From positions 16,951,663-17,015,662 of the forward strand of contig NC_068976.1 of the NCBI RefSeq assembly GCF_016808095.1: a DNA stretch of 64,000 nucleotides, read 5' to 3'. Below the pieces are notes generated by a model. It did not search any database. It saw nothing but the letters and a program-made list of their open reading frames with translations, and was not told the DNA's origin. Source of the stretch: Vigna angularis. Its lineage: Eukaryota; Streptophyta; Magnoliopsida; Fabales; Fabaceae. Shown here one piece after another: positions 11,799 through 22,400 of this stretch. The number at the start of each line of letters is the position of its first letter. Position 1 is the stretch's first letter. The position numbers and the translations under genes were made by a program.

Positions 11799-12426
11799 GG
11801 TTTAAAGTTGAAGATTTTTGTGTGAGAATGAAGTTTTGAGAAGAAGGAGAATAAAGGAAGCGTGAATGGTTATGAAAAGTGGCAAGTGATTGAGATACTT
11901 AAATATGGTCAAGTGGTCATAACTCATTCCCTTTTTCTTCTTCCCTTTTTCTTCTTCTTCTTGCTTTTGATTTTTTATTCAAAACAGAAAGAAAACATGC
12001 TTTTGATTTTTTTATTCAAAACAGAAAGAAAATACTACTTTTGTTGGAAACAACGTCATCGTGTTTGTTAATTTTTAGAAACCTTAACAGTGTCTAACGT
12101 TGGAATTTCCATCCTCGATCCTTCTCTCTCCAATCGAAGAGTGTCACGTTTCAAATTTCAAATAAAAGTTGGGTTTGCTGTCATAGTTCTATTGATGTGG
12201 TTACCTTTATATTAACGTAGAATTTTTCAGTGATCTTTTTGTTTTCATGTGATGAAGCTATTCGTCCTTGACTTTTCCAAAAATGTCTACGATTGTCAAT
12301 GCTACCCAGCTTCGACTTCCAAAACTTCTCTTATGTGCTGTCAATTTTGAACCTTTTTTTACTGTAGTAAAGAAGAATTATGACTTTTGTTTTTTGTCAA
12401 AAGGTGGCCTTTAATAGTTATGAATT

Positions 12427-12898
12427 TGTTTAGGATACAGAATTAAGTAACTACAAACATTTTCACAAAAAAATTTTCAACTCGTTTAGATAATCATGTG
12501 TTAGATTCTCTCTTTGTCTTTGTTCCAATTGATCCCAAAATGTACTCTGATGTTTAAGTTAGCAAACAATAAATATACAATAAATATCAGAGCAATAATC
12601 TTAAATGTATAATAAATGTCAACCACTATCTCTTACTTTGATATCTAATTATAGTTTTTAAGATAGATTTCGGATTAGTGAAACCTTAATTACGCCTAAT
12701 ATGTGTTCATTACACTTAATCAATACATACCTTTAACTTTGATACGAGAGGAATTGACTACCAAATACTGCTGCTCAACACCAGCTCATGTTCGTTCGAG
12801 TGGGTCTGTAGTGATTCCGCTTTGTTCTGTATCTTATGCTCTTGGACTGTTCAACAACTTCCTGTTATCCAGGACCGTCCGACAGTTCTGCGATACAA
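12427..12898. mobile_element. 472-bp insertion in unit B, possible solo LTR
   Basis: Unit A reads ctGAATTcaaagtc near 6460. Unit B reads atGAATT at 12422-12426, then 472 bp, then GAGTTcaaagtc at 12899-12903. The inserted segment starts TGTTTAGG and ends GATACAA. A 5-bp target duplication with one change and a TG start fit an LTR, but the end is CAA rather than CA. Its right third (12770-12898) is richer in G and C than the rest. No coding capacity is recognised. Confidence 0.6.
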
Positions 12899-13768
12899 GA
12901 GTTCAAAGTCATTCACATGATTTTGCTATTATAATTGAAATTCATTCAAAAGACATGTTTTTCAACTAGTTTTAATAACAAAATTTTAAATATGAAAAAA
13001 CAAACATTATAATTATTCAAGTAAACTCTGAGATATTTTCTAAGAGATTCATTTACACTTTCAACTTAAGTTAAAGAAAGTCTCTAAATCTAACCCAATA
13101 AATTGTATAAATCTATCTCAATCCGTCTAACCAAAGTAGAACATTGTTGGGACCAATTTCTATCAATTTCAATATTATTGAATAAATTTTGAATTTAATT
13201 TAAATTTTTGCTGAACCCACTGGAATATGTACTAAAAAACATTATAAGAGTGTGAAAAAGAAAGAAAAAAAAGGAAGAGAACATTCTTTCCTTTAATATA
13301 GCCTAAAACATAAGAAGTGAAAGAAAGCAAATAAATGAATGGCCTACTACACTATACGATTAACGGAGGCTGAAGGGAACGTCGTTGTCTTAATTTATCC
13401 GTCGTAGTTTGGGTTAGGTTTGGAGATCCGCATTTTGTGAAACGTGTTATCTATGCATTAATAATAAACCAAACAGTGGAAACAATTGCTTAACTTCATT
13501 AAGTGGTTTAGTCTACCATCCTTATTAGATATTATTTTTTTATAAAAAGTAATTTAATTTCAATTCATATTAATACAGTTAAAACACATTAAGCTTTCTT
13601 TGTATATTTTACTATCAAATTTTTATTTCATATGTTTTAACCATAGTTTCAATATGATTATAGTATAGTTTTACTATCATATTACCATTTAATATAACAT
13701 GAACTCAATAAAAAAAATAATTAACCATGATTATAATATACTATTTTACTATTTAATTACCATAATAC

Positions 13769-13773
<5 letters not shown>

Positions 13774-13833
<60 letters not shown>
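13774..13833. repeat. (TA)n microsatellite
   Basis: About 60 bases of alternating TA in unit B. The equivalent place in unit A (about 7665) has only a short TA-rich stretch, so expansion followed duplication. Confidence 0.95.
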
Positions 13834-13837
<4 letters not shown>

Positions 13838-16199
13838 TTTTTAAAATGTGCTTATTGTTAAGGCTTTGTTATTATGTTTTCAATATACGTAATTTTATTG
13901 ATTTTTTTGCGTATTTAGTTATTCATTCTTCACTTCTATAATGATTGATTAATAATATGTCATTTTCAAACTTTAAAAGTTAAAAAAACATTTCCACTGG
14001 TGCTGTTTTCTAATGAAAATGTAATATATATTTTCTTTTACGTTTAATAGCTTTTACCTTTCTCATTTTACTTTTTTTTTTTCAATTTTGAATGTTTTGA
14101 ATATGGTTTATTTTATTTTTTTTATAAAAGAGTTAATGTAATTCCTTTGATCAAATTCATGATTACAATGTTACTGATGTTGATACAGTGACAAGTGATA
14201 TTTGTTGCTTGAGTCAAAATTCTGTTAGGCATATCATTATTGTAACATTCCTACCATTAATTTGACATAAAGAACTAACCTATATTTAAAGTAAATGATA
14301 TCAAATTAAGAACATTCAAAATAGTGAGACATGATAAAAATAAAATTATCATATAACGGTAAGGCAAAAAAGACTATTAAATCTTTTTTTTTTTCACGTG
14401 TTATCTGTAGAAAAAATATTAATCATTGTGTCGTACTATTTGATAACTGTGTGAATACTCTGAGTTATATTTGGACGGTTAGAGAAATTTTCTTTTTAAA
14501 AATTAAACATTGATTTATAAGTTTGAATCTTTGTTATAAGAAAAACAAAGTTACATGATCTTTGCAATGATTGCAAACTAAATCCTTTACAACTAGAAAG
14601 GACACAAAATATAGTTGTTAGAATATTAATTTCTTTCTTTTCTTTAATGACTTATATTGCACTAAATGAATCTTATTATTTGCATATATAATTCTTATTT
14701 TCTTTTTAAAGTTGGTATTAAAAAAAGTATATGAAAGATGATAACAAATCAAACAACTCTGTTTAGTATAACAGATGTATGAAGTATGATATAAGAGTGT
14801 GATTGAGTCTTTCATAGTGAAGTTTATGATATGTTAATAATGCTCATGATGATTTTATGATGGTTATGATCGTGGTGGTTGCCATTGTAGTGTAATTAGC
14901 AAGAGTGTTGATGTAGGAATAGATCTAGGACCCATGTGAGTGACGTTTGTGATGATATCGAGAGTCAAGGAATTTATGATAAAGACATTGATGAGGTTTA
15001 GAAGATTGGTGATTAATGTGATAATAATGATAAGGATAGGGTTTGCGTGATTATTATTATGTTGTGTTTAAGTGATATTCATATATTCTATTGTTATGGT
15101 TCATTTTAACGGTAACTTACCTCATGCATGTTTATGTTTGTTGTTTTTCATTTCGGCGATGATCGTATATACATGAGCAGATAACATTATAGATGTTTCA
15201 GAAGCATGATAGATACACGAGATGACGAAAAAGATTTGAGGTTCTTTAAAGTTATTTATGTTTAAACTTTTGAAACTACGTAATTGATTTTATTTTTATT
15301 TTCTGGATTATTTTAAATAAGTTTTGAACGATGTAATTAGATATTGCTGTTGGAACTTTTATGATTTGATTTATTTCCGCACCTTTCAAACATTAAGTTT
15401 TTAGAAAATACGTTTCTACGCTATACGAAGTTTTAAATTTTTTGGATTAATTATGACTCGTGACGTCCTAAAATTGGGGCTTCTAATACGTGCAATCAAG
15501 TGATGTATAGGGTCTCCAACATCCAAAACTTGATTTGGAGCTTTAACTTAAAAAGTCAACCTTATGATCAAATATGCATCTTTAGTAATTTATAAACATA
15601 TTTTAAAAACTTGTTGTTTGTTTGATTATCTTACTTAATAAACATATTGTCATGTTTGTCTAGTATTAAAATTAATGTTTGTTTGAATTCTCGGTTAAAT
15701 AGTTTAAATTTGTAAGATTGACAGGTTTGAGTATAGAGAGTACATTCCAATGCACTAGAAAATAACATATTATTTATCAATGGATATTGGTCGTTAGTAT
15801 TGTCATGTACTTCACTACAAGAAATTGAATTATTACCGAAGGGTTTTTATGGACGGCCTCTTGGCCTTCGGTAAAAGTGCGTTACCGACGGTCAGATAGA
15901 TGATTACCGAAGACCATGGTGAAATAGCATTACGGACAGCAAAGAAGAGTTTAGCGAGGGGGTGTGGCATTCGGTAAGAGGCTCGATTGGGGCTAAAAAA
16001 AAGAAATTGTTTGCATCCCTTTAGAGCATTGTGTCGCGCGACTGCCATGGTTTCTGCCTCCTTACACCTTTTTCGCCAGTTTTGTCTGATTAAACCTCCT
16101 CTCACCGTTTAATCTTCACTTCCCACCGATTAAACACTATTTCTCACTGATTAATCGGTACATTTAAGGTTTCCTCCACTAATTAGGGTTTTTCCCTTG

Positions 16200-16990
16200 G
16201 CGCCTTGGGTTTTCTGTTTCTCTACTTCTTTCCCCTGCGAATCAACCTTAAGGATGCCTCGAGGAGTCCAAATCGCTCAAGTTTCGTCTTCTCCTCGGAG
16301 CGCCATGCTATTTCAGAGCCTAGGTTAAGGCGCATCTTCAGGAGATAAGTCTTTCGAGTCTTTGTTTTTGGTTTTGTGTTTCTGTTTATGTCATCTTCAT
16401 TTCGTTTTGTCTTTATTTGCTTTGTTTTTGTCTTGTTTTGATTTTATGCGTTTAGTTTCGTTTAGCTTCCGCGTTGTTCTTTATTCGTTTGTACTGTCTT
16501 ATGGTTTAATCCTCTGTTTTGTGCATTGTCTTGAGTGTTATGGTTAATGTTGCTCATGAACTGTTTGATTAAAGGTTTGAATGAGATTCAATCTGTTTGT
16601 TTGTTCTTGAATCTGCATTTCTGTGTTAGGTCTCCAAGTTTGAATGTTCTGTTGCTTGAGTCATTGTAATTTTCATTTTATTCGGTGCAATCCTCTGATT
16701 GAGTCTTTTAATATTGGAAATCATATTCTAGCATGTCTCAGTCATGTTGTTTGTTTCATTTGTCATTTAATCTCAGTTTTCATCAATTAAACTAAGTGAT
16801 TGAGGCTAAAGATGCAACTCAAATATGAACTTGTCCTTACCTATTTGTTGTACAAACAAATTCACTTCACACAAAATCCTTACTCTTAGATACACATAAT
16901 TCACATATATATCTAATAATTGCTGCTGTCTTTCAAAGTGATTTTCATAATCTATACTATTAGCCTCTAATGTAAAGTTTCACTTTACAG
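16200..16990 (+). other. captured 5' leader/intron-like segment inside the CACTA element
   Basis: A GC-richer stretch (16200-16345) contains a short reading frame starting MPRGVQIAQVSSSPRS at 16254 that soon stops. It is followed by a T-rich stretch (about 16350-16980) that ends at an acceptor, cactttacag, directly before the first channel exon. This has the look of a 5' untranslated exon plus first intron taken together with the channel gene, but could derive from a different donor gene. Confidence 0.4.
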
Positions 16991-18190
16991 ATTTCAAGAT
17001 GACCCTGAATTGGTAAAATTGCGACTGCAAATAGTGGCAAGGGAATCAGGAACAATGGAACACGATTAGCTGAGATAAGGGGTAAAAAGGGTCTGACGAA
17101 AACAAGGAAGTTCTTGAAGGCTAGAGTATTGTCGAGAGTATTCTCAGAGGATTACGAGAGAGTTAGAAAAAAAACACTATTAGATCCCTGGGGACAAACC
17201 ATTAACCGATGGAACAAAATTTTCTTGGTAGTATGTCTAGTTTCTTTGTTTGTGGACCCTCTGTTCTTTTATTTGCCACTAGTTCGAGATGAAGTGTGCA
17301 TTGATATTGGAACAACACTTGAAGTTTTCCTCACAATGATAAGATCAATGGCAGATGTGTTTTACATGATTCAGATTCTCATGAAGTTTCGAACAGCTTA
17401 TGTTGCTCCTTCTTGTCGGGTATTTGGGAGGGGAGAACTTGTCATAGGCACTACCAAGATAGCTACTAGGTACCTGAGAAAGGGTTTTGGTCTAGACTTC
17501 ATTGCTGCATTGCCTCTTCCTCAGGTAAATTACTATACTTTTTCCTTTATCTTGATGGAAGCCAAGGTGTTTCTTTGACTTGATAGGTAAAATTGATGTT
17601 GTTATGTTTGCCACAGGTGTTAATTTGGATTGTGATCCCCAATCTCGGAGGTTCAACCATGGCAAACACAAAGAATGTGCTTCGCTTTATCATCATTTTT
17701 CAATATTTACCAAGGTTGTTTCTGATTTTTCCACTTTCATCCCAAATTGTAAAAGCTACGGGAGTTGTGAAAGAAACAGCATGGGCAGGGGCTATTTACA
17801 ACTTGGTTCTGTACATGTTGGCTAGCCATGTGAGTATATTGAAACTTGCATTTCCTTGATTGTTGCTCAAGCAAATTCACCTTACCACTCCCACTGTATA
17901 TGTGCCAGCCTTTTCCTTTTTATTCTTTACAATTTTCTTAACATTTTTGTTGAGGAAAATCTAGTTTTACATTTACAAGATTATGACATCAATGATATCA
18001 ATAAAGAAAATTTAGCATACTTTACTAATATTCATTTTGTTTTGGTTGAAGATTTTAGGAGCTAGCTGGTACCTTCTATCAATTGAAAGACAAGAAGCCT
18101 GTTGGAGGAGTGTCTGTGATATGGAGCAATCTTGCCAATAATGCCGCAACATAGGACCACAATCTGCTTTGTATCATCCAAAATCATTGT
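16991..18190 (+). pseudogene. cyclic nucleotide-gated channel gene fragment (CNGC15-like), captured
   Basis: Exon-intron structure is kept: 16991-17524 (ends CCTCAG|gtaaat), 17617-17829 (ends AGCCAT|gtgagt) and from 18052 after gttgaag. The first exon opens with FQDDPELVKL, typical of the CNGC N-terminus, then meets TAG at 17067-17069. In another frame it continues KARVLSRVFSEDYERV, DPWGQTINRWNK, transmembrane segment KIFLVVCLVSLFVDPLFFYL, and on to FGLDFIAALPLPQ. The second exon reads VLIWIVIPNLGG ... NVLRFIIIFQYLPRLFLIFP ... YNLVLYMLASH; the third reads ILGASWYLLSIERQEACWRSVC and stops soon after. So it covers the N-terminus through about S4-S5 and lacks the pore, C-linker, cyclic-nucleotide and calmodulin sites. 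Intact relatives are plasma or nuclear membrane Ca2+ channels. The stop, frame change and truncation rule out channel function; it could still yield RNA. Confidence 0.92.
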
Positions 18191-18335
18191 TAATTACTTG
18201 GAGGGTATATGACCAGTTTGTGCTTCATACATTTTGCTCAGAATTCTCATCTGTTTCATTCTTAGAACTCTGTTGATAGAAATCTTCAATCCCAGTTCAT
18301 GGTTCTAGATTGAGTTTATACTTTTTTTTTCAGCT

Positions 18336-18470
18336 CTTCGGTAATTACCGAAGGCTTTTGTCCTTCGGTAATTACCGAAGGCTTTGGGCCCTCGGTAATT
18401 ACCGAAGGCTTTTGACCCTCGGTAATTACCGAAAGCTTTTGGCCCTCGGTAATTACCGAAGGACAAAAGC
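18336..18470. repeat. five 27-bp subterminal repeats of the CACTA element
   Basis: Five head-to-tail copies each contain CGGTAATTACCG, in several units the larger perfect palindrome CTTCGGTAATTACCGAAG, followed by a gcttttg(g/t)c spacer. Sixth and seventh partial copies lie nearby (18471-18520). Subterminal repeats of this kind are the transposase-binding sites of CACTA elements. Their regularity makes a spurious minus-strand open frame with a nine-residue repeat. Confidence 0.9.
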
Positions 18471-18586
18471 CTTCGGTAAATGTTAGCGACAAGGGATTTA
18501 CCGAGGTAATTACCTTTTACCAACGGTTTTGGACTGTTTCCGAGGGCTTCTGACCTTCGGTAATGCCCATCTTTTTTGTAGTGCTT

Positions 18587-18730
18587 GAGTCATGTCATTA
18601 TCGAGAGATAAGTCCATTTGTAATTACAAATGGATATATTTGTCGATAATTACCGATATATATATTTATTGGTAATTGTCGATAATTACTAAGACATATC
18701 TATCAATAATTATCGAAGACTTAGGCAATA
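18587..18730. repeat. degenerate TAATTACCGA-type motifs beside the CACTA element
   Basis: Outside the transposon, after the CTT duplication, the duplicated block itself carries variants such as cgataattaccgat, attggtaattgtcg and caataattatcgaag. The unit A equivalent (9500-9545) holds cggtaattaccgaa. These resemble the subterminal motif but are older than the insertion. Confidence 0.5.
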
Positions 18731-18855
18731 AATATTATCAAAACATTTTTATGGACAAAATCTTACAATTTCAAATGCGTATTGACCATTAATAAATTTA
18801 GGTTTTTTTTGTAACGAGTGTGGTAAGGTTACTAGAATTTTAAAAGTATAATATG

Positions 18856-19470
18856 TAGGAATGGTAATATGGGTTGACCCATCCCGCTTTGGTCCGTCTC
18901 CCATATAAAATGTAGATTAATTTCTTTCATCCGTCATATATAACATTTGGCATGATAAGTTTATAAGTAGGCTCGAATGAGGAATTATTTATTTTTAATT
19001 TATTTCCTTTAGTTATAACAAATTTTGATAACCTTATTTTAATTTAATTAAATTGGCAGAAAAAATAAATTCTATATGTGTATTTTTTAAAATAAGTAAT
19101 ATTTATACTTTTATAATATTTAATTTTTAAGTATATGTGTATCTATCAGAAAATTTTCATAAGTGATGTATGTAACTGAAACAACAATCAAAACGAAAAT
19201 TCCAAGTAACTAAAGTTGTCAAACAAAACTAAAAACTTATAAAGAATCATCCAAAAAAACCTAATTAATTATAAATCCATACAATATTCATATTAGTGAA
19301 CACATCATAAATTATATAAACATACTTGGAGAAAAATTCACACAATGTACTCGTCCGACTCCAATATTAATCCACACACTCAGGTTATATGAATAGACCT
19401 AAGCAGGTTAATGAGTCAAAATATTCAGCACACCGACGTTTTTTTTTTACATATCCACGTTACCATCTTA
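18856..19470. mobile_element. hAT-like element, probable
   Basis: The left end TAGGAATGGTAATATGGGT and the reverse complement of the right end, TAAGATGGTAACGTGGATAT, form imperfect inverted repeats. The interior starts tgacccatcccgctttggtc, a motif I associate with widespread plant hAT-type repeats. An 8-bp target duplication is not evident, and the left end coincides with the end of the 5.2-kb duplication, so that flank may be rearranged. No transposase is visible. Confidence 0.4.
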
Positions 19471-22400
19471 ATCTTAATCATATATGTTAAATTTTACTTT
19501 ACAAATTGTTTAAAATTATCCTGCATAATATATCATTAATAAAATAATACATTTAATTCTTGACATAGAACTACAAATATTGCAATATAAGTTATTCTGA
19601 TCTTAGACTTTTTTGATTAAATATTTTGTAATTTATTATACTCTTTTATCGTACATTTAAGTGTATATTAACAAAATAATAACAGAAGATTGAAAAAGAT
19701 TAATCTTATTTATTGTGAAATATGCAGAGGATTATATATATAGATGAAAGAAAGTAACAAACATAAAGAAGAAAACAGAATAAAAACAAATATCATAACA
19801 TATGCAAAACAATAAAAACAAGATTAAAAGAAATTAATTTGATAACGTGTATTATGCATTCAAGTGTTGCCTTATCTTATGTTCGATAACATAAATATTA
19901 CACTTAAAGTATGCATAAACTTTATTGCATTGGAAAAACATATCTTTTGAAAAACTCCGTTGTGAGATACTTTTGTAAACTAGGCACACAAATGAATAAA
20001 GTATTTATTCTTTAGGAAATTTCGATCATGCATATAAGATGTACAAATGATAGATTCTAATAAATCTTGGCAATTATCAAGCATAACATATTGCAAAACA
20101 AGATAGATGTATGATATGTTTCTCAAAAAGAATAAATAGACGAAGAAACAACACCACATATGATGACACATGTAAAGATGACACAACAAACTTTGTTTTA
20201 ATTTCAAAAATTAAATAAAATAGTACTTATTTGCACTAACCAAAACCCTTAGAAATTTGTGTCTAATTTCAAACTAATATCAATAATCTCCTTTGTTTTT
20301 TAAATTTTGGTTGATTGAAAATGACAATTATTCTCAATCTTTAAGTCAAATAATTGACTCTATATCCGTATATATTGATAATGATTTTTTTAGAATTTAC
20401 TTCCTCAAAAATTGTCCAAGTTAAAAGATTCACGAGTGAACATTGCTAATACTTAAGGTAATGCTATAAGTTTATTTTTTTCTTATTTTTAATTAACATA
20501 CATACATTGTTGATGTCTAGTTACATTAAGTATGTGGTTTATGAAATCATTAGAAATATTAAGCATCAAATTATTTTGAAATTAACTAGATACCAATATT
20601 CATCATCACATTGATAATCCATTATTTTGAAAGTAAAAAAAAAAAAAACAAAAACATTAACTTAGGAACAAACAAATAAACAATATTCTTTGATGACATT
20701 GACTACACCAGCTTCTTCACTTGTTGCAATATTGAAAATGAATAGGTTCTTCCTATTTTATACGCATTATACATTGTTCTGGTTCTTCCATCATTATCTT
20801 TTATGTGAATTCTTCAATCATAAAATTCAAACCTCAGACACTACACTATGCCTCGGATAATGTTTTTTTTACACTTTACGACACAAAGCATCCCTCAACT
20901 TGCCCACTCTTGCCAGGGTGTCTCTTATTATTACACTTTCCATAAAACAATATTAAATATAAAAAAACCACCGCCATTACTTTTAATTATGGTATTAAAT
21001 ATTTTTATCATTCTTTTCTCCTCTTCTAATCTTCTGTCTCCAAAATCACTTGCAAAATGCAATTTCTCTTTCTCTCTCACATAACCTAATTTTTTATACC
21101 AATAATTGAGTGCTTGCCACAACCAACACTTAACAAAAGCGTTGACTGAAGAAATGATCCCTCGTAAATTTTTGTGATAGCAACAACTAATCATTGTATA
21201 TACCAATAATCTCTCACTCCAAATATGTCAAATGAAAATAACAACCCTAAATAACAAAAACTATACCCAATTAATCATTTATGCGAATTCATAAAAAATA
21301 ATAAAATCTAAACTAAATTCATATTAATTTTTAATCCAAAATCTTAAAAATAATAGATGTATAGATTTTTTTTTCTTATATAAGGTTTAAATATATATTC
21401 AACTTAGATTCTTTATAATCACCAAAAATCAAGTAGTTCAATATTCCTTATTCGATGGCGGGGTTTAGTTTTCTTTCCCCTTCAAATTTCCTCTCTTGCA
21501 TATAGGAATATTAACTACAAATCAAGTTGGATTGTAGTCTACGCAATATAAGTTCGGGTTGATCAAGAATTTTTTTTTTTCATGAGTTCAGATTTTTATT
21601 CTGAGAAATATTCATTAGATGAAACTTTAACCATTAAAATGATTTGATTTGTTCCATAAATGCTTGAAAGTTATAGATGGATTGGATAGAATTAGTGCAC
21701 AGTCTAATAATAAATTTCAATGGAGAGGATCAGATAGAGGAATGGGAAGACATGCTTTTGCATGAAGGTGGCGTAATAGCACAGTGAACAACATATCTTA
21801 TCCTTTCCACCATACCCTTATTTAATACACACAGATAGACCATTTGAGAGTCACCCTATCCTACACAGTAGTTATGATTAGGGTTTCATACTTACATTTA
21901 TGCTTACATTTATGGGATTTTGTTTGAAATGGTTGGAAATTCTACGTCCTATAGAGAAGTTGATTTTACAATATAAATTTCATTTTTATAATTCAGATTA
22001 TAGAATTACAAAATATTATAGTCATAAATTAAAATTTATCTTACTTTTCATTAAGTTTATGTCATTCGTTATCAAAATATTTATTATGTTGATTATATTA
22101 TTTTACTCACTATTAAATCGCTATTAAATCTAATTTTATATTCAAAATATATATATTGTGTTGAAAATCCTAAAATTTTGTATAATTGTTTTTTAAAATC
22201 TTCATTGTTATATATCTTATAGATGGTTTAACGCAATGATAACCTTAATTTTATGAATAAATTCATATTCATTGATGAAGGTAATGATTAAACCTATAAT
22301 TGTAGGTCTAGATTATTTATTAAGGGGTAGAGTCCTATCCAATTTTTTTTGTATCAACGCTAAATTTGTAATACACAAAACAAACTTGGGACAACGCTAA

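Larger units (their letters stand above)
11799..15812. other. 5' flank of B-box copy 2 and non-coding unit B sequence
   Basis: No supported gene. 11799-12175 matches the copy 1 flank. 12427-12898 is an insertion. 13337-13528 is the conserved island matching 7230-7425. A long (TA)n lies at 13774-13833. 14100-15800 aligns with 7735-9480. Open frames here (for example at 13699-13941 and 14331-14513) are products of low-complexity sequence. Confidence 0.6.
15813..18583. mobile_element. non-autonomous CACTA transposon carrying host gene exons (Pack-CACTA)
   Basis: The element is 2771 bp. It begins CACTACAAGAAAT at 15813 and ends TTTTTTGTAGTG at 18583, so the termini are inverted CACTACAA repeats. 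It is flanked by the 3-bp direct repeat CTT (15810-15812 and 18584-18586), the usual target size for CACTA (EnSpm) elements. Unit A has the empty site gtaCTTgagtcatg near 9469. Both ends carry subterminal ATTACCGAAGG motifs, and the right end has five 27-bp repeats. No transposase is recognisable; instead the interior holds a CNGC-type channel gene fragment (16991-18190) and an upstream T-rich segment (about 16200-16990) that looks like a captured leader and intron. It needed a transposase in trans. Confidence 0.93.
9581..18859. repeat. tandem duplication unit B (expanded by insertions)
   Basis: Second copy of the 5.2-kb block, now about 9.3 kb. It starts at taaattaaaaac (9581) directly after unit A and ends at aatatgtagg (18859). 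Removing the CACTA element, the 849-bp intron insertion and the 477-bp insertion with their target duplications returns a length close to unit A. The B-box gene inside has lost its normal C-terminus. Confidence 0.9.

Noticed and set aside
15833..16105. 90-residue minus-strand open frame in the left arm of the CACTA element
   Set aside because: It overlaps terminal repeats, has no domain and runs opposite to the captured gene.
17580..18065. Extra open frames overlapping the second and third channel exons
   Set aside because: Alternative frames or intron read-through of the CNGC fragment.
18305..18523. Minus-strand protein with GNYRGPKAF repeats
   Set aside because: Produced by the 27-bp subterminal DNA repeats; not a gene.
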